DNA from: Nitrospinota bacterium
Lineage (GTDB): Bacteria; Nitrospinota_A; UBA7883; JACRGQ01
Direction of reading: 5' to 3'
Length of the DNA stretch: 32,082 bases
NCBI GenBank assembly: GCA_016194375.1
Contig: JACQBU010000077.1
Coordinates: 1 to 32,082, forward strand
The notes under the pieces are model-generated. The model made no database searches. It was not told the DNA's origin and saw only the letters and a program-made list of their open reading frames with translations. A program made the position numbers and the translations under genes. This document shows positions 1-7,412 of this stretch, one piece after another (the first letter of the stretch is position 1; every line of letters begins with the position of its first letter).

Positions 1-33
1 TAGCTCGGAAAAAACAGTGTTGAAATGGGGCAT
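1..33 (-). CDS. IS4-family-like transposase, N-terminus only (runs off left edge)
   Basis: An ATG at 33 on the minus strand is preceded by a strong ribosome-binding site (AGGAGGA, about 6 bases upstream). It opens a frame reading MPHFNTVFSEL before the window ends. From memory, this N-terminus (M-x-H-x-N-T-V-F-x-x-L) is typical of IS4-type transposases that begin with a DUF4372 domain. Only 11 codons are visible, so the call rests on this motif, the ribosome-binding site and the repeat-rich surroundings. Whether the transposase is intact cannot be judged here. Confidence 0.5.
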   Translation of the reverse strand, partial: MPHFNTVFSEL

Positions 34-132
34 GGTTTGTTCCTCCTGTGTTGATAATGGTTTTTCGCAATTCAATTATCTAACACAAGAACAGAACAGG
101 CCATTACCCCTTAATTTTTACCGGACACTAGT
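1..132 (-). mobile_element. Upstream end of an insertion sequence (IS4-like)
   Basis: About 100 AT-rich bases lie upstream of the transposase start and contain no other gene. The outer boundary is placed near 126-132, at the motif ACCGGACACTAG. I infer this is the terminal inverted repeat because it lies at a plausible distance from the transposase start. The other end of the element is outside the window, so neither the inverted repeat nor a target duplication can be confirmed. Confidence 0.4.
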
Positions 133-296
133 GAGTCCTGATATTCGTATTTCCATTCTTGCGAGAACTTGAAAGGCGTACAGATTGGTCTGATAAACCA
201 CATAGAAGAAGGTCGTTTTTCGCACATGCCCATCATAAACGTCAAATTCTAGCCCCGAAGGGCGGGCGGCTTATTTTACTATTTGGGGGCGGCAAG
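133..296. other. Non-coding stretch between IS end and miniature element
   Basis: This AT-richer segment has no convincing gene on either strand. The only visible structure is a short GC-rich inverted sequence near 253-267 (GCCCCGAAGGGC-like). I recognise no RNA or promoter in it. Confidence 0.4.
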
Positions 297-304
297 TAAG
301 TTTC

Positions 305-445
305 GGTAGTGCCTCAGTTTGAAAATAATCGAAAAAGAAGGGTGCGGGATTGCTTCGCTACGCTCGCAATGACAAATACTTGTCATCGCGAGACCTCTGA
401 AAGAGGTCGTGGCGATCCCCATAAATTTCAAACTGAGGCACCACC
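305..445. mobile_element. Miniature inverted-repeat element (MITE-like) with 8-bp target duplication
   Basis: The ends are 20-bp inverted repeats: GGTAGTGCCTCAGTTTGAAA at 305-324 and its complement at 426-445, with one mismatch. The element is flanked by exact 8-bp copies of TAAGTTTC at 297-304 and 446-453, the footprint of a transposition event. The 141-bp interior holds no credible gene. It has a palindromic core at about 350-415, with two inverted modules: CTCGCAATGACAA facing TTGTCATCGCGAG, and ACCTC facing GAGGT. A related copy in opposite orientation is at 30916-31098, and a core-like element alone is at 19707-19792. It is presumably mobilised in trans by an unidentified transposase. 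Confidence 0.8.
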
Positions 446-508
446 TAAGTTTCCGGCACGTGCAACCGACCGATTATTTCAGATACAATGAGGCGGAGGT
501 GGTAACGC

Positions 509-1084
509 ATGGAAAACAATAGAAAGGCCGAGGCGGGCGTTGACAGGCTATTTCTTGACAGGTGGTCGCCGCGGGCCTTCGATCCCGCTCCCCTGCCAAA
601 CGAGGTCGTAAGAACGCTTTTCGAGGCGGCGAAGTGGGCGCCGTCCTGCTCCAACGAACAGCCGTGGCTGTTTATTTATGCGATCACGAAAAAGGACCAC
701 GCCCGGTTTCTTGATCTGTTGCTTCCAGGCAACCAGATATGGGCCAAAAACGCGCCCATCATAATTTTCCTTTTTGCCCACCGCAGATTCGAAACCGAGG
801 GGAAGCCGAACGACTGGTCGAAGTTCGACAGCGGGGCGGCCTGGATGTCGCTCGCCATACAGGCGAGGCTTCTGGGGCTCTACACGCACGGGATGGCGGG
901 ATTTCACAGGGACAGGGTGTGCGCGGCGCTGGGCGTGCCCGAGGAGGATTACGAGCCCGTCTGCGCCATCGTGGCGGGACGGTACGGCGACAAGGAAGCC
1001 CTTCCGGAAAGGCTGAAGGCGCGCGAGACGCCGAGCGACCGAAAGCCGCTCGCAGACGTGGCGATGGAGGGAAGGTTCAAATGA
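509..1084 (+). CDS. Nitroreductase family protein (FMN-dependent)
   Basis: This 191-residue protein is a compact member of the nitroreductase superfamily, FMN-dependent NAD(P)H oxidoreductases acting on nitro compounds, quinones or other electrophiles. The N-terminal segment with RWSPRAFDPAPLP followed by AAKWAPSCSNEQPW is the classic FMN phosphate-contacting region. A second family segment lies around residues 105-135 (AAWMSLAIQARLLGLYTHGM). Near the C-terminus, the sequence around IVAGRYGD corresponds to the family's usual (V/I)xxGY(P/G)-type turn. The length is normal for the short subgroup. The start is supported by GGAGGT at 495-500, 8 bases before the ATG, and a weak -10-like TACAAT lies at 484-489. 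It stands alone just after the miniature element, so the substrate cannot be inferred from neighbours. Confidence 0.88.
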   Translation: MENNRKAEAGVDRLFLDRWSPRAFDPAPLPNEVVRTLFEAAKWAPSCSNEQPWLFIYAITKKDHARFLDLLLPGNQIWAKNAPIIIFLFAHRRFETEGKPNDWSKFDSGAAWMSLAIQARLLGLYTHGMAGFHRDRVCAALGVPEEDYEPVCAIVAGRYGDKEALPERLKARETPSDRKPLADVAMEGRFK

Positions 1085-1215
1085 TGACCCTCGCCCGCCC
1101 GGCCGGTTAATGCGCCTTCGCCTGCGTCCGCCTTCCCCCTTTTTACGGCCGTCCGTCAGTTTGTCGGGGCGTCTTTCGGAAACGATGGTAAAATTCACGT
1201 CGGACAGGAAAATAG

Positions 1216-2772
1216 ATGGCTATTAAAAGAAATGCGGTTGTTTTTCTCGCGGCCCTTCTATTCCCGTTTTTCTCAAACTCCTGCGGATGGGGGGGCGGCG
1301 GGTCTTCCGGGACCACCAACATAACCCTCTCCGGATACGTCGACGCCCAGACGACCTCTCCGACAGGCGTCGCAACCATCCGGGTGCAGGGGGCGGCGGT
1401 TCACGTCGTCAACTTTGCCGGACAGGAAGTTGCGACCGCCACGACGGACTTAAACGGCCGTTACTCGGCGGCGGTCCCCAATTTGACCGGCTACGGCGTA
1501 ACCATCGACGTGCCGGTTTCCCCGAAGCCGAGCCAAAGGAGCGGCGCGACTTCCGCCAGGATGAAAGGGGTGGCGCGCGTCCGATACGCCGACTACGCCT
1601 TGAACATAAACCCCGGGAGCACGGCCGTCGCCGCGGTCCTCGAGAATCTATACAAAATAACCATCGGCGATTCCTCCGTCCCGGTGGGGACGAAACTGGA
1701 CGCCATTGACGTGAACAAAACTTCGGCCGCCGTTTACCTGACCGGCGGCTTTGGCGCGCTTGCCGCCAGGGTCGAGTCGGACGTGGCGGCCAACACGGAC
1801 CCGTTTTCCGACTCCTCCATCACCGGGTCGGGCGGGCTGGCCCAGACGGCGGCCAACGAGTTGGTCCCCGTTCCAAGGACGACGACGGTCTCGTCCACCG
1901 GCACCGCCACGAGCACGACGACCTCCACCTCGACCTCTACGGGCTCCTCCACCGGCACCTCCTCGAGCACGAGCGTCACCACAAGCACCGGCACCGCCAC
2001 AAGCACGTCGACCGACCCGACGACCGGCGACACGGTCGTCACCGTCGCCGTCACGGTCTCCGTCAACGTCGCGGTCTCGGTCAACGTCACCACCGCCACC
2101 GGGACGGGGACAAGTTTGTTGCTGGGGAAATTTGTCGCGGCGACCTGCGGAACAACCGACACGTGCATGAAGGTCACGAGTTTCAATTCTGGCACGGGAG
2201 CTTGGACTGAATACCACACCGGCATGGGTGGGATTACGACGCCGTGCGACGCAGGCTTCAACTGGCTTCTTACCGGCACAATGCCCTCGGGCGTGCGTTT
2301 CTCACTCACCGAAACGACCGACGCCTGTCCCAATCCCAATTTAAACGTCCCGCAGGCCATCTCCGCCACCTTCTCGGGAGCGGCCGTCGCCTTTACCGAT
2401 TCGCAGGGGGTGGTTACGAACGCTACGCGACTCGGCGGCGACCCGGCCGCGGCGGGGACGTGGAAGAACTTCAGCTGTGCTCCCGCCTCTAATTGTGCTT
2501 TAACCACTACGATTTACGCCGACGGGACTTTTGCCCGGGATAGCATAGACACAAACTATCTCCCTTGTCAGCAAAGCGGGGTATGGTACGCCTACGGAAC
2601 CACGCTATGGACCGCCTTGACCTCCAATTCATGCTTGGGCTTGACTTCCAATTCGTGCGTAAGCGGGGGGCAGTTTGGCCTTCCGACCGCCGACTCCGGT
2701 ACGTATGCGTTGTCTGGAAATACGTTGACGACAACGTCCCCCTGCGGGGTTGTCGTGGCAACCAAGCAGTAG
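1216..2772 (+). CDS. Putative surface lipoprotein with Thr/Ser linker and duplicated C-terminal cysteine domain
   Basis: The 518-residue product starts with a positively charged, hydrophobic signal peptide ending in SNSC (Cys23). This is a non-canonical but plausible lipobox, and Gly at +2 favours the outer membrane. Residues ~35-85 resemble a carboxypeptidase-regulatory-like beta sandwich (GYVDAQ...DLNGRYSAAVP). A Thr/Ser-rich linker covers ~221-300, including an alternating Val run (TVVTVAVTVSVNVAVSVNV). Two similar cysteine modules follow, at ~310-375 and ~418-465. Each has C-x5-C, then a third Cys preceded by Pro, a G-x-W-type aromatic segment and a fourth Cys. I do not recognise the family. 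An AGGAA at 1206-1210 supports the start. tsaE begins 47 bases downstream on the same strand. A secreted or surface-exposed role is inferred; the ligand is unknown. Confidence 0.75.
   Translation: MAIKRNAVVFLAALLFPFFSNSCGWGGGGSSGTTNITLSGYVDAQTTSPTGVATIRVQGAAVHVVNFAGQEVATATTDLNGRYSAAVPNLTGYGVTIDVPVSPKPSQRSGATSARMKGVARVRYADYALNINPGSTAVAAVLENLYKITIGDSSVPVGTKLDAIDVNKTSAAVYLTGGFGALAARVESDVAANTDPFSDSSITGSGGLAQTAANELVPVPRTTTVSSTGTATSTTTSTSTSTGSSTGTSSSTSVTTSTGTATSTSTDPTTGDTVVTVAVTVSVNVAVSVNVTTATGTGTSLLLGKFVAATCGTTDTCMKVTSFNSGTGAWTEYHTGMGGITTPCDAGFNWLLTGTMPSGVRFSLTETTDACPNPNLNVPQAISATFSGAAVAFTDSQGVVTNATRLGGDPAAAGTWKNFSCAPASNCALTTTIYADGTFARDSIDTNYLPCQQSGVWYAYGTTLWTALTSNSCLGLTSNSCVSGGQFGLPTADSGTYALSGNTLTTTSPCGVVVATKQ
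1876..2115 (+). repeat. Low-complexity Thr/Ser codon tract inside the lipoprotein gene
   Basis: ACG/ACC/TCC/AGC-type codons recur here in irregular short units, such as repeats of ACCGGCACC and ACGAGC, encoding a Thr/Ser-rich linker of about 80 residues. Such tracts can expand or contract by slippage. The unit is not exact enough to call a clean tandem repeat. Confidence 0.6.
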
Positions 2773-2819
2773 AGGCGGATTCTCCCATACCGCGGCGCCA
2801 ACACACTGGCAACCCACCC

Positions 2820-3257
2820 ATGAACCGACATCTGAATTTCAAGACAAACGGCGAACAAGAGACGGAGGCGGTCGGGGCGGGGATTGCCCCGCTCCTAAAG
2901 GAGGGGGACATAGTATGCCTTGGCGGCGACCTCGGAGCCGGCAAGACCTGTTTTGTGCGCGGCGTACTTTCGGCGCTCCAAGAAAACGGGGCCGACAAGG
3001 TCAAGTCGCCAACCTACGCAATATTAAATATATATAATGGTAATCCTAATGTGTACCATTACGACTTCTATAGGATTGACGACGTCAAGGACGTCTACGC
3101 CTTGGGATTGGACGATTATTGGGGGAGGGGGATTTGCATGGTGGAATGGCCCAAGAATTTCTGTTATTCGTTGCCCGGACGAAAGATTGACGTCATAATT
3201 AAAAGAATAAGTGAGCTTGAAAGGGAAATTCGGATAAGTTGGCCTGATGAGCAATAA
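2820..3257 (+). CDS. tsaE: tRNA threonylcarbamoyladenosine biosynthesis ATPase TsaE
   Basis: This is the P-loop ATPase that works with TsaB and TsaD to install t6A at position 37 of ANN-decoding tRNAs. The Walker A motif is GGDLGAGKT at about residues 39-47, followed by VKSPTYAILNIY and YHYDFYRIDD, then a Trp/Glu-containing VEWPKNF near residue 117; all are family hallmarks. An upstream in-frame extension to 2565 overlaps the lipoprotein gene and lacks homology, so the ATG at 2820 is chosen. It gives 145 residues, a normal TsaE length. The end overlaps lptC by 11 bases, implying translational coupling. Its position at the head of the lpt-rpoN cluster is unusual but not unreasonable; tsaB and tsaD are not in this window. 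Confidence 0.93.
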   Translation: MNRHLNFKTNGEQETEAVGAGIAPLLKEGDIVCLGGDLGAGKTCFVRGVLSALQENGADKVKSPTYAILNIYNGNPNVYHYDFYRIDDVKDVYALGLDDYWGRGICMVEWPKNFCYSLPGRKIDVIIKRISELEREIRISWPDEQ

Positions 3258-3840
3258 TGCGCGTTTTAATCACGGGTTTGAGCGGTTGTTGAGGCGGCTT
3301 AGGGCGCTTTTACTCGTCGGGATTTTGCTTTTGTCCGGGGGCGGCGCGTACCATCTTTTGACCCGTTCGGCGCCCCCAAAAACTTGGATGGAGAGTAATT
3401 TGGACGTGAGCGACGGAATCAAGACGAAGATAACCGGCTTTAGGATGATTGAAAAGTCGGCAAACATGGACGTTTGGACCGTTGAGGCGACGAAGGCCTC
3501 CATGACCCCCGAGGCGATTGAGATGGACGACGTGAGGGTTGACTTCCTTTCCGGAACGAAGGCCGAGACCTCCTTTAAATTGTCGTCCCAAAAGGCGGCG
3601 ATGGACCCAAAGACTCAAAACGCCACTTTTATCGGGGAGGTCAGGGCCAGGACCCGGCGGCCGATAACCATCGAGACCGACGCGCTCGATTGGAAGGCCG
3701 CCCAGAGGGTCATTTTGACTTCCTCCCCGGTCAGAATCGGGATGAAATCCGGAGTCGTCACCGGCAAGAGTCTGTCGATGAACCTAGACAATCAGACGGT
3801 GGCCCTCGGCGGCGGCGTGACCGCCTCCTTGAACCGGTGA
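3247..3840 (+). CDS. lptC: LPS export protein LptC
   Basis: LptC is the bitopic inner-membrane protein that receives lipopolysaccharide from the LptB2FG transporter and hands it to LptA. The 197-residue product has a basic N-terminus (RLLRRLR), one membrane segment at about residues 19-37, and a beta-jellyroll periplasmic domain. The segments TGFRMIEKSANMDVWTVEA and TKASMTPEAIEMDDVRVDF are typical of the family. The start overlaps the tsaE end by 11 bases and lptA follows 7 bases after the stop, so the genes are almost certainly cotranscribed. The family diverges strongly, so the identification leans partly on the lptC-lptA-lptB order. Confidence 0.88.
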   Translation: MSNNARFNHGFERLLRRLRALLLVGILLLSGGGAYHLLTRSAPPKTWMESNLDVSDGIKTKITGFRMIEKSANMDVWTVEATKASMTPEAIEMDDVRVDFLSGTKAETSFKLSSQKAAMDPKTQNATFIGEVRARTRRPITIETDALDWKAAQRVILTSSPVRIGMKSGVVTGKSLSMNLDNQTVALGGGVTASLNR

Positions 3841-3847
3841 GGGACGG

Positions 3848-4342
3848 ATGGGACGCATGAGGGGGGCGGCGTTTTTCTCGGTCATGCTGGTCGTGTTCGC
3901 GGCCGCGGCCGCCGGGGAGTCGAACCTCAACGGCGCGACAACGATAACGGCGGACAGGATGCTCGCCGAAAACGAGAAGGGGTTTATGAGGTTCGTCGGC
4001 AACGTGGAGGCCTCGCACAAGGACATCAACTTAAAGGCCGACGAGGTCGAGGTGTATTCCAACGAGAAGAAAGAGGCGGTGTCGCGGATAATCGCCACGG
4101 GCAACGTGGTCGTGACGAAGGGCGAGAGGCGGCTGACCGGCGGGCGCGCCGAGCTGGATTACGACCTGAAGCGGGTGGTGTTGACCGGCAACCCGACGAT
4201 TGACGAAAAGGGGAACAGCATCAGCGGAGAAAAAATAGTCTATCAGTACGACAAAGAAGGTATAATTATCGACGGGGGCGCAAACAAGAAGGCGACGCTC
4301 ATCCTTCCCATGGCGGACAAGGACAAGGGGAAGGGAGATTGA
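3848..4342 (+). CDS. lptA: LPS transport periplasmic protein LptA (OstA-like)
   Basis: LptA polymerises into the periplasmic bridge that carries lipopolysaccharide from LptC to LptD. The 164-residue protein begins with a Sec signal peptide (hydrophobic FFSVMLVVFAAAAAGES, cleavage expected near residue 22-24). The OstA beta-jellyroll follows, with its repeating pattern of short strands: GNVEASHKDINLKADEVEVY, ATGNVVVTKGERRLTGGRAE and VVLTGNPTIDEKGNSISGEK. The C-terminus is a short charged tail. lptB begins 50 bases later; that gap contains a small GC hairpin (TTCCGG-CCCG-CCGGAA) of unknown function. Confidence 0.93.
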   Translation: MGRMRGAAFFSVMLVVFAAAAAGESNLNGATTITADRMLAENEKGFMRFVGNVEASHKDINLKADEVEVYSNEKKEAVSRIIATGNVVVTKGERRLTGGRAELDYDLKRVVLTGNPTIDEKGNSISGEKIVYQYDKEGIIIDGGANKKATLILPMADKDKGKGD

Positions 4343-4392
4343 TTTTTTTCCGGCCCGCCGGAATTTAGGTCGAAATTTTCGGGGACGTACGA

Positions 4393-5124
4393 TTGCTGAC
4401 GCTAAAAGCACAGGGACTTTCAAAATCATACAAGGGCCGTAAAGTCGTCGACAATGTTGATGTTTTGGTCAACAAAGGGGAGGTCGTGGGCCTTCTGGGC
4501 CCGAACGGAGCCGGAAAGACCACGACTTTTTTCATGATTGTGGGGCTTGCCAAGCCGGAGGGGGGTTCCGTTTACCTCGACGATGAGGAGATAACCTCCC
4601 TGCCGTTGTATAGGCGCGCCAACCTGGGGGTGGGGTACCTCCCGCAGGAGTCGTCGGTTTTCAGGAAGCTGACGGTCATGGAAAACATAATGGCGGTCTT
4701 GGAGATGCGCCCGCTTAGCCGGCTTGAGATGGAGACGCGGGCGAAGACCCTGCTCGAAGACCTCAACATCTTTCATCTGGCGGACGCGAAGGCCTCCGCC
4801 CTTTCGGGCGGCGAGCGCAGGCGGCTCGAGATAAGCCGGATTCTGGCCTTGTCCCCGTCGTTCCTACTGCTGGACGAGCCCTTTGCCGGGATAGACCCCA
4901 TAGCGGTGATGGAGATACAGTCCATCATCTCCGACCTAAAGGGCAGGGGGATCGGGGTGTTGATAACGGACCACAACGTGCGCGAAACGCTCGAGATAGT
5001 CGACCGCGCCTACATAATAAGCGAGGGGCGGATAATCGAGAGCGGCGCGCCCGACTGGATAGTGTCGTCGGAGAAGGCCCGGACGTTCTATCTGGGCAAG
5101 AATTTCTACATGAAGCAGGGGTAG
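4393..5124 (+). CDS. lptB: LPS export ABC transporter ATP-binding protein LptB
   Basis: This is the ATPase that powers lipopolysaccharide extraction from the inner membrane with LptF and LptG. All ABC ATPase motifs are present: Walker A GPNGAGKTT (residues ~36-44), Q-loop region with YLPQESSVF, signature LSGGERRRLEIS (~138), Walker B LLLDEPFAGIDP (~160) and the H-loop ITDHNVRETL. The LSGGERRR and FAGIDP variants are specific to LptB among ABC ATPases. Translation appears to start at TTG (4393); no in-frame ATG lies close upstream. rpoN follows after 3 bases. The only LptF/G-family permease in the window is far away, at 18033. Confidence 0.95.
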   Translation: MLTLKAQGLSKSYKGRKVVDNVDVLVNKGEVVGLLGPNGAGKTTTFFMIVGLAKPEGGSVYLDDEEITSLPLYRRANLGVGYLPQESSVFRKLTVMENIMAVLEMRPLSRLEMETRAKTLLEDLNIFHLADAKASALSGGERRRLEISRILALSPSFLLLDEPFAGIDPIAVMEIQSIISDLKGRGIGVLITDHNVRETLEIVDRAYIISEGRIIESGAPDWIVSSEKARTFYLGKNFYMKQG

Positions 5125-5127
5125 GCC

Positions 5128-6564
5128 ATGGGCATGGACATGAAGCTTTCGATGAAGCTTTCCCAAAGGCTCGTCATGACCCCGATGCTCCAGCAGGCCA
5201 TCAAACTGCTCCCGATGACTCGCATGGAGCTCGTCACCGCCATTCGCGCGGAGCTTGAGGAGAACCCGTTCCTCGAGGAGGCCGCCGCCGAAGAGGAGGA
5301 AAAGGAGGCCGAAACCCCGGAGCCGGAGGAGCCGCCGGGATTCGAGCAGGAGGCCGCCGCCGCGCCCGCCGAGGAAACAAAGGCGAAGGAGGAGATGGAT
5401 TGGGACTCCTATTTTCAGGAGGAGGCCTACGAGCGGGGAACGGGGGGCGACTTCAAGGAAAGACCGTCGCTGGAGAACACCCTTAGGAGCAACGAGTCCC
5501 TGCACGACCACCTTTTGTGGCAGTTGAACGCGGGGGTGGCCGACCAGCGCCTCAACGAGATAGGGCAGATAATCGTCTCCGACGTCGACGACGACGGCTA
5601 CTACAAGACCGACCCCGCCGAAACCGCCGAGCAGGCCGGCGCGACGGTGGAGGAGGTCAGGCAAGTGCTCGAGATAATAAAGGGGTTCGACCCCACCGGC
5701 GTGGGCGCGTCCGACGTGAGGGAATGCCTTAGGTTGCAGGCCGCCGCGCTCGAACCGGACGACCCCGTGATACGCGACGTCATAGAAGGCCATCTGGACG
5801 ACCTTCGCGAGAACAACTACCCCAAGATAGCCAAGGCGCTGGGGGTGGACGTGGAGCGTCTTCAGGAGGCCGTGGAGTTCATCAGGGGCTTGGATCCGGC
5901 GCCGGGAAAGGCCTTCAACACCGAGAGCGCGCACTACGTCCTCCCGGACATCTACCTGGTGAAGATGGACGACGACTACCAGGTTCTGCTTAACGACGAC
6001 GGGGTGCCGAAGCTCAAGATAAACCCGTACTATAGAAACATCCTCAAGGCGAAGGAGGGGGTGCAGGAATCCACAAAGGAGTTCGTCGAGAACAAGTTCA
6101 GGGCCGCGGAGTGGCTGGTCAAGAGCATAGAGCAGAGGCGGCAGACGATGCTCAAGGTCGGAAGGAGCCTCGTGAAGTTTCAGCGCGGTTTTTTGGACCA
6201 CGGCATCACGCAACTTAAGCCGCTCGTGCTCAAGGACGTGGCGGAGGACATCGGGATGCACGAGTCCACCATAAGCCGCGTCACCCGCAACAAATACATA
6301 CACACGCCCCAGGGGATATACGAGCTCAAGTTTTTTTTCCACGGCGGGGTGAACTCGTACCTCGGAAGCATGATATCTTCCGTTCGCGTGAAGGACATGA
6401 TAAAAAGGATAGTGACGGACGAGGACCCCAAGAAACCGGTCACCGACGACCACATAGTCAGGATGCTGGAGACGCAGGACGTGAGGATAGCCAGGCGCAC
6501 CGTGACCAAATACCGCAAGGAGCTCAAGGTGCCGCCCGCCTCCAAGCGCAGGCGCAATTATTAA
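5128..6564 (+). CDS. rpoN: RNA polymerase sigma-54 factor RpoN
   Basis: This sigma factor recognises -24/-12 promoters and needs AAA+ activators to open DNA. Region I (residues 1-50) has the usual MKLSQRLVMTPMLQQAIKLL opening, which contacts activator and -12 DNA. A strongly acidic region II covers ~50-105. The core-binding domain follows, with GVGASDVRECL and GLDPAPGKAF. The helix-turn-helix is around DVAEDIGMHESTISRVTRNK, and the RpoN box ARRTVTKYRKEL at ~455-466 reads the -24 element. Length (478 aa) is typical. The gene sits between lptB and hpf, the conserved order. No response regulator or AAA+ activator is encoded in this window. Confidence 0.97.
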   Translation: MGMDMKLSMKLSQRLVMTPMLQQAIKLLPMTRMELVTAIRAELEENPFLEEAAAEEEEKEAETPEPEEPPGFEQEAAAAPAEETKAKEEMDWDSYFQEEAYERGTGGDFKERPSLENTLRSNESLHDHLLWQLNAGVADQRLNEIGQIIVSDVDDDGYYKTDPAETAEQAGATVEEVRQVLEIIKGFDPTGVGASDVRECLRLQAAALEPDDPVIRDVIEGHLDDLRENNYPKIAKALGVDVERLQEAVEFIRGLDPAPGKAFNTESAHYVLPDIYLVKMDDDYQVLLNDDGVPKLKINPYYRNILKAKEGVQESTKEFVENKFRAAEWLVKSIEQRRQTMLKVGRSLVKFQRGFLDHGITQLKPLVLKDVAEDIGMHESTISRVTRNKYIHTPQGIYELKFFFHGGVNSYLGSMISSVRVKDMIKRIVTDEDPKKPVTDDHIVRMLETQDVRIARRTVTKYRKELKVPPASKRRRNY

Positions 6565-6585
6565 CAATTTTTTTTTGAGGTTGCC

Positions 6586-6933
6586 GTGCAAGTACATATA
6601 CATGGAAAAAAAGTCGAGGTAACGCCGGCGCTTAAGGACTACGCGTACCAAAAGGCGCTTGTGGTCAAGAAGTTCATCGACCTGAACATCCGGGTGAACG
6701 TCACCCTTTCCGTGGACAAGTTTCGCCAGATAGCCGAGGTCACCGTCTCGGGAAACGGCGTGGACCTTCACGGTAAGGAGGAATCGGAGGACTTGTACGC
6801 CTCGATAGACATGGTGATGGACAAGATCGTCGCCCAGGCCAAGAAGTTCAAGGAGAAACAAAAGAGCCACCCCCACGTGCGCGGTTCCGCGCTGGCCGTG
6901 GACACCTGCGCGACGGACGAGGCGGTCGAGTGA
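6586..6933 (+). CDS. hpf: Ribosome hibernation promoting factor, short form (HPF/YfiA)
   Basis: HPF binds the 30S decoding and mRNA channel and drives ribosomes into inactive dimers during starvation. The 115-residue sequence starts MQVHIHGKKVEVTPALKDYA and continues through VTVSGNGVDLHGKEESEDLYASIDMVMDKI, the beta-alpha-beta-beta-beta-alpha fold of the family. It lacks the C-terminal dimerisation domain of long HPF, so it belongs to the short class. The start is GTG at 6586, 21 bases after the rpoN stop. The usual downstream neighbours hprK and rapZ are missing; an EIIA gene follows instead. Confidence 0.93.
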   Translation: MQVHIHGKKVEVTPALKDYAYQKALVVKKFIDLNIRVNVTLSVDKFRQIAEVTVSGNGVDLHGKEESEDLYASIDMVMDKIVAQAKKFKEKQKSHPHVRGSALAVDTCATDEAVE

Positions 6934-6992
6934 CCCGCCCGGCCGTCGCCCTGGCATAAAAAAGACCGTCTTATTATCCGGAGGAGGTTCTG

Positions 6993-7412
6993 GTGATAGG
7001 AGTGGTTATTTGCGCCCACGGCAACCTGGCGAACGAGCTTCTTGCCACGGCGAATTTCATCACGGGCAACGCCGGCCGCATGACGGCCGTGGCGATGGAC
7101 CACAACGTCGATCCCGCGTCAGCGCGCGGCGTCATCAAGGACGCCATCCTCAACGCCGACGAGGGAAGCGGCGTGCTGGTGCTGACGGACATGTACGGCG
7201 GCACGCCGTCCAACATCTGCATTTCCCTTCAGGACGAGCTTGGCATCGAGATAATCGCGGGAGTGAACCTCCCGATGCTCCTCAAGGCCGCCTCCGTTCA
7301 AAAAAACAGCGACCTTCAGACCATGTCCGCGAAGGTGAGGGACTACGGCAAGGAGAACATCATCCTTGCCTCCGATTTTCTGAGGAAGAAAAATGCCGCT
7401 GGCGAAGGTTAG
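6993..7412 (+). CDS. PTS EIIA component, mannose/fructose (EIIA-Man) family
   Basis: This 139-residue domain accepts phosphate from HPr on a histidine. His9 in VVICAHGNLA is the expected phosphorylation site, and LTDMYGGTPSN is the second conserved segment of the EIIA-Man fold. The protein is a single domain with no fused EIIB, and no EIIB/C/D permease genes are in the window. A regulatory rather than transport role is therefore likely, as proposed for the incomplete PTS of many Deltaproteobacteria. The start is GTG at 6993 behind a strong GGAGGAGG (6980-6987). The 3' end overlaps the HPr gene by 20 bases. Confidence 0.9.
   Translation: MIGVVICAHGNLANELLATANFITGNAGRMTAVAMDHNVDPASARGVIKDAILNADEGSGVLVLTDMYGGTPSNICISLQDELGIEIIAGVNLPMLLKAASVQKNSDLQTMSAKVRDYGKENIILASDFLRKKNAAGEG

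Noticed and set aside
309-491. 60-codon open frame in the first miniature element
   Set aside because: It spans inverted repeats and the target duplication, with no motif or ribosome-binding site.
2190-2208. TGGCACGG...TTGG, resembling a sigma-54 promoter
   Set aside because: It lies in the lipoprotein coding region and the -12 part lacks the GC of TTGC.
2565-2819. N-terminal extension of TsaE
   Set aside because: It overlaps the coding end of the lipoprotein gene and adds 85 residues with no TsaE counterpart; the ATG at 2820 gives normal length.
4936-6957. A 673-codon open frame on the minus strand across lptB end, rpoN and hpf
   Set aside because: It is fully antisense to three strongly recognised genes, has no family motifs and an odd composition rich in His, Arg, Val and Leu; it arises from codon bias.
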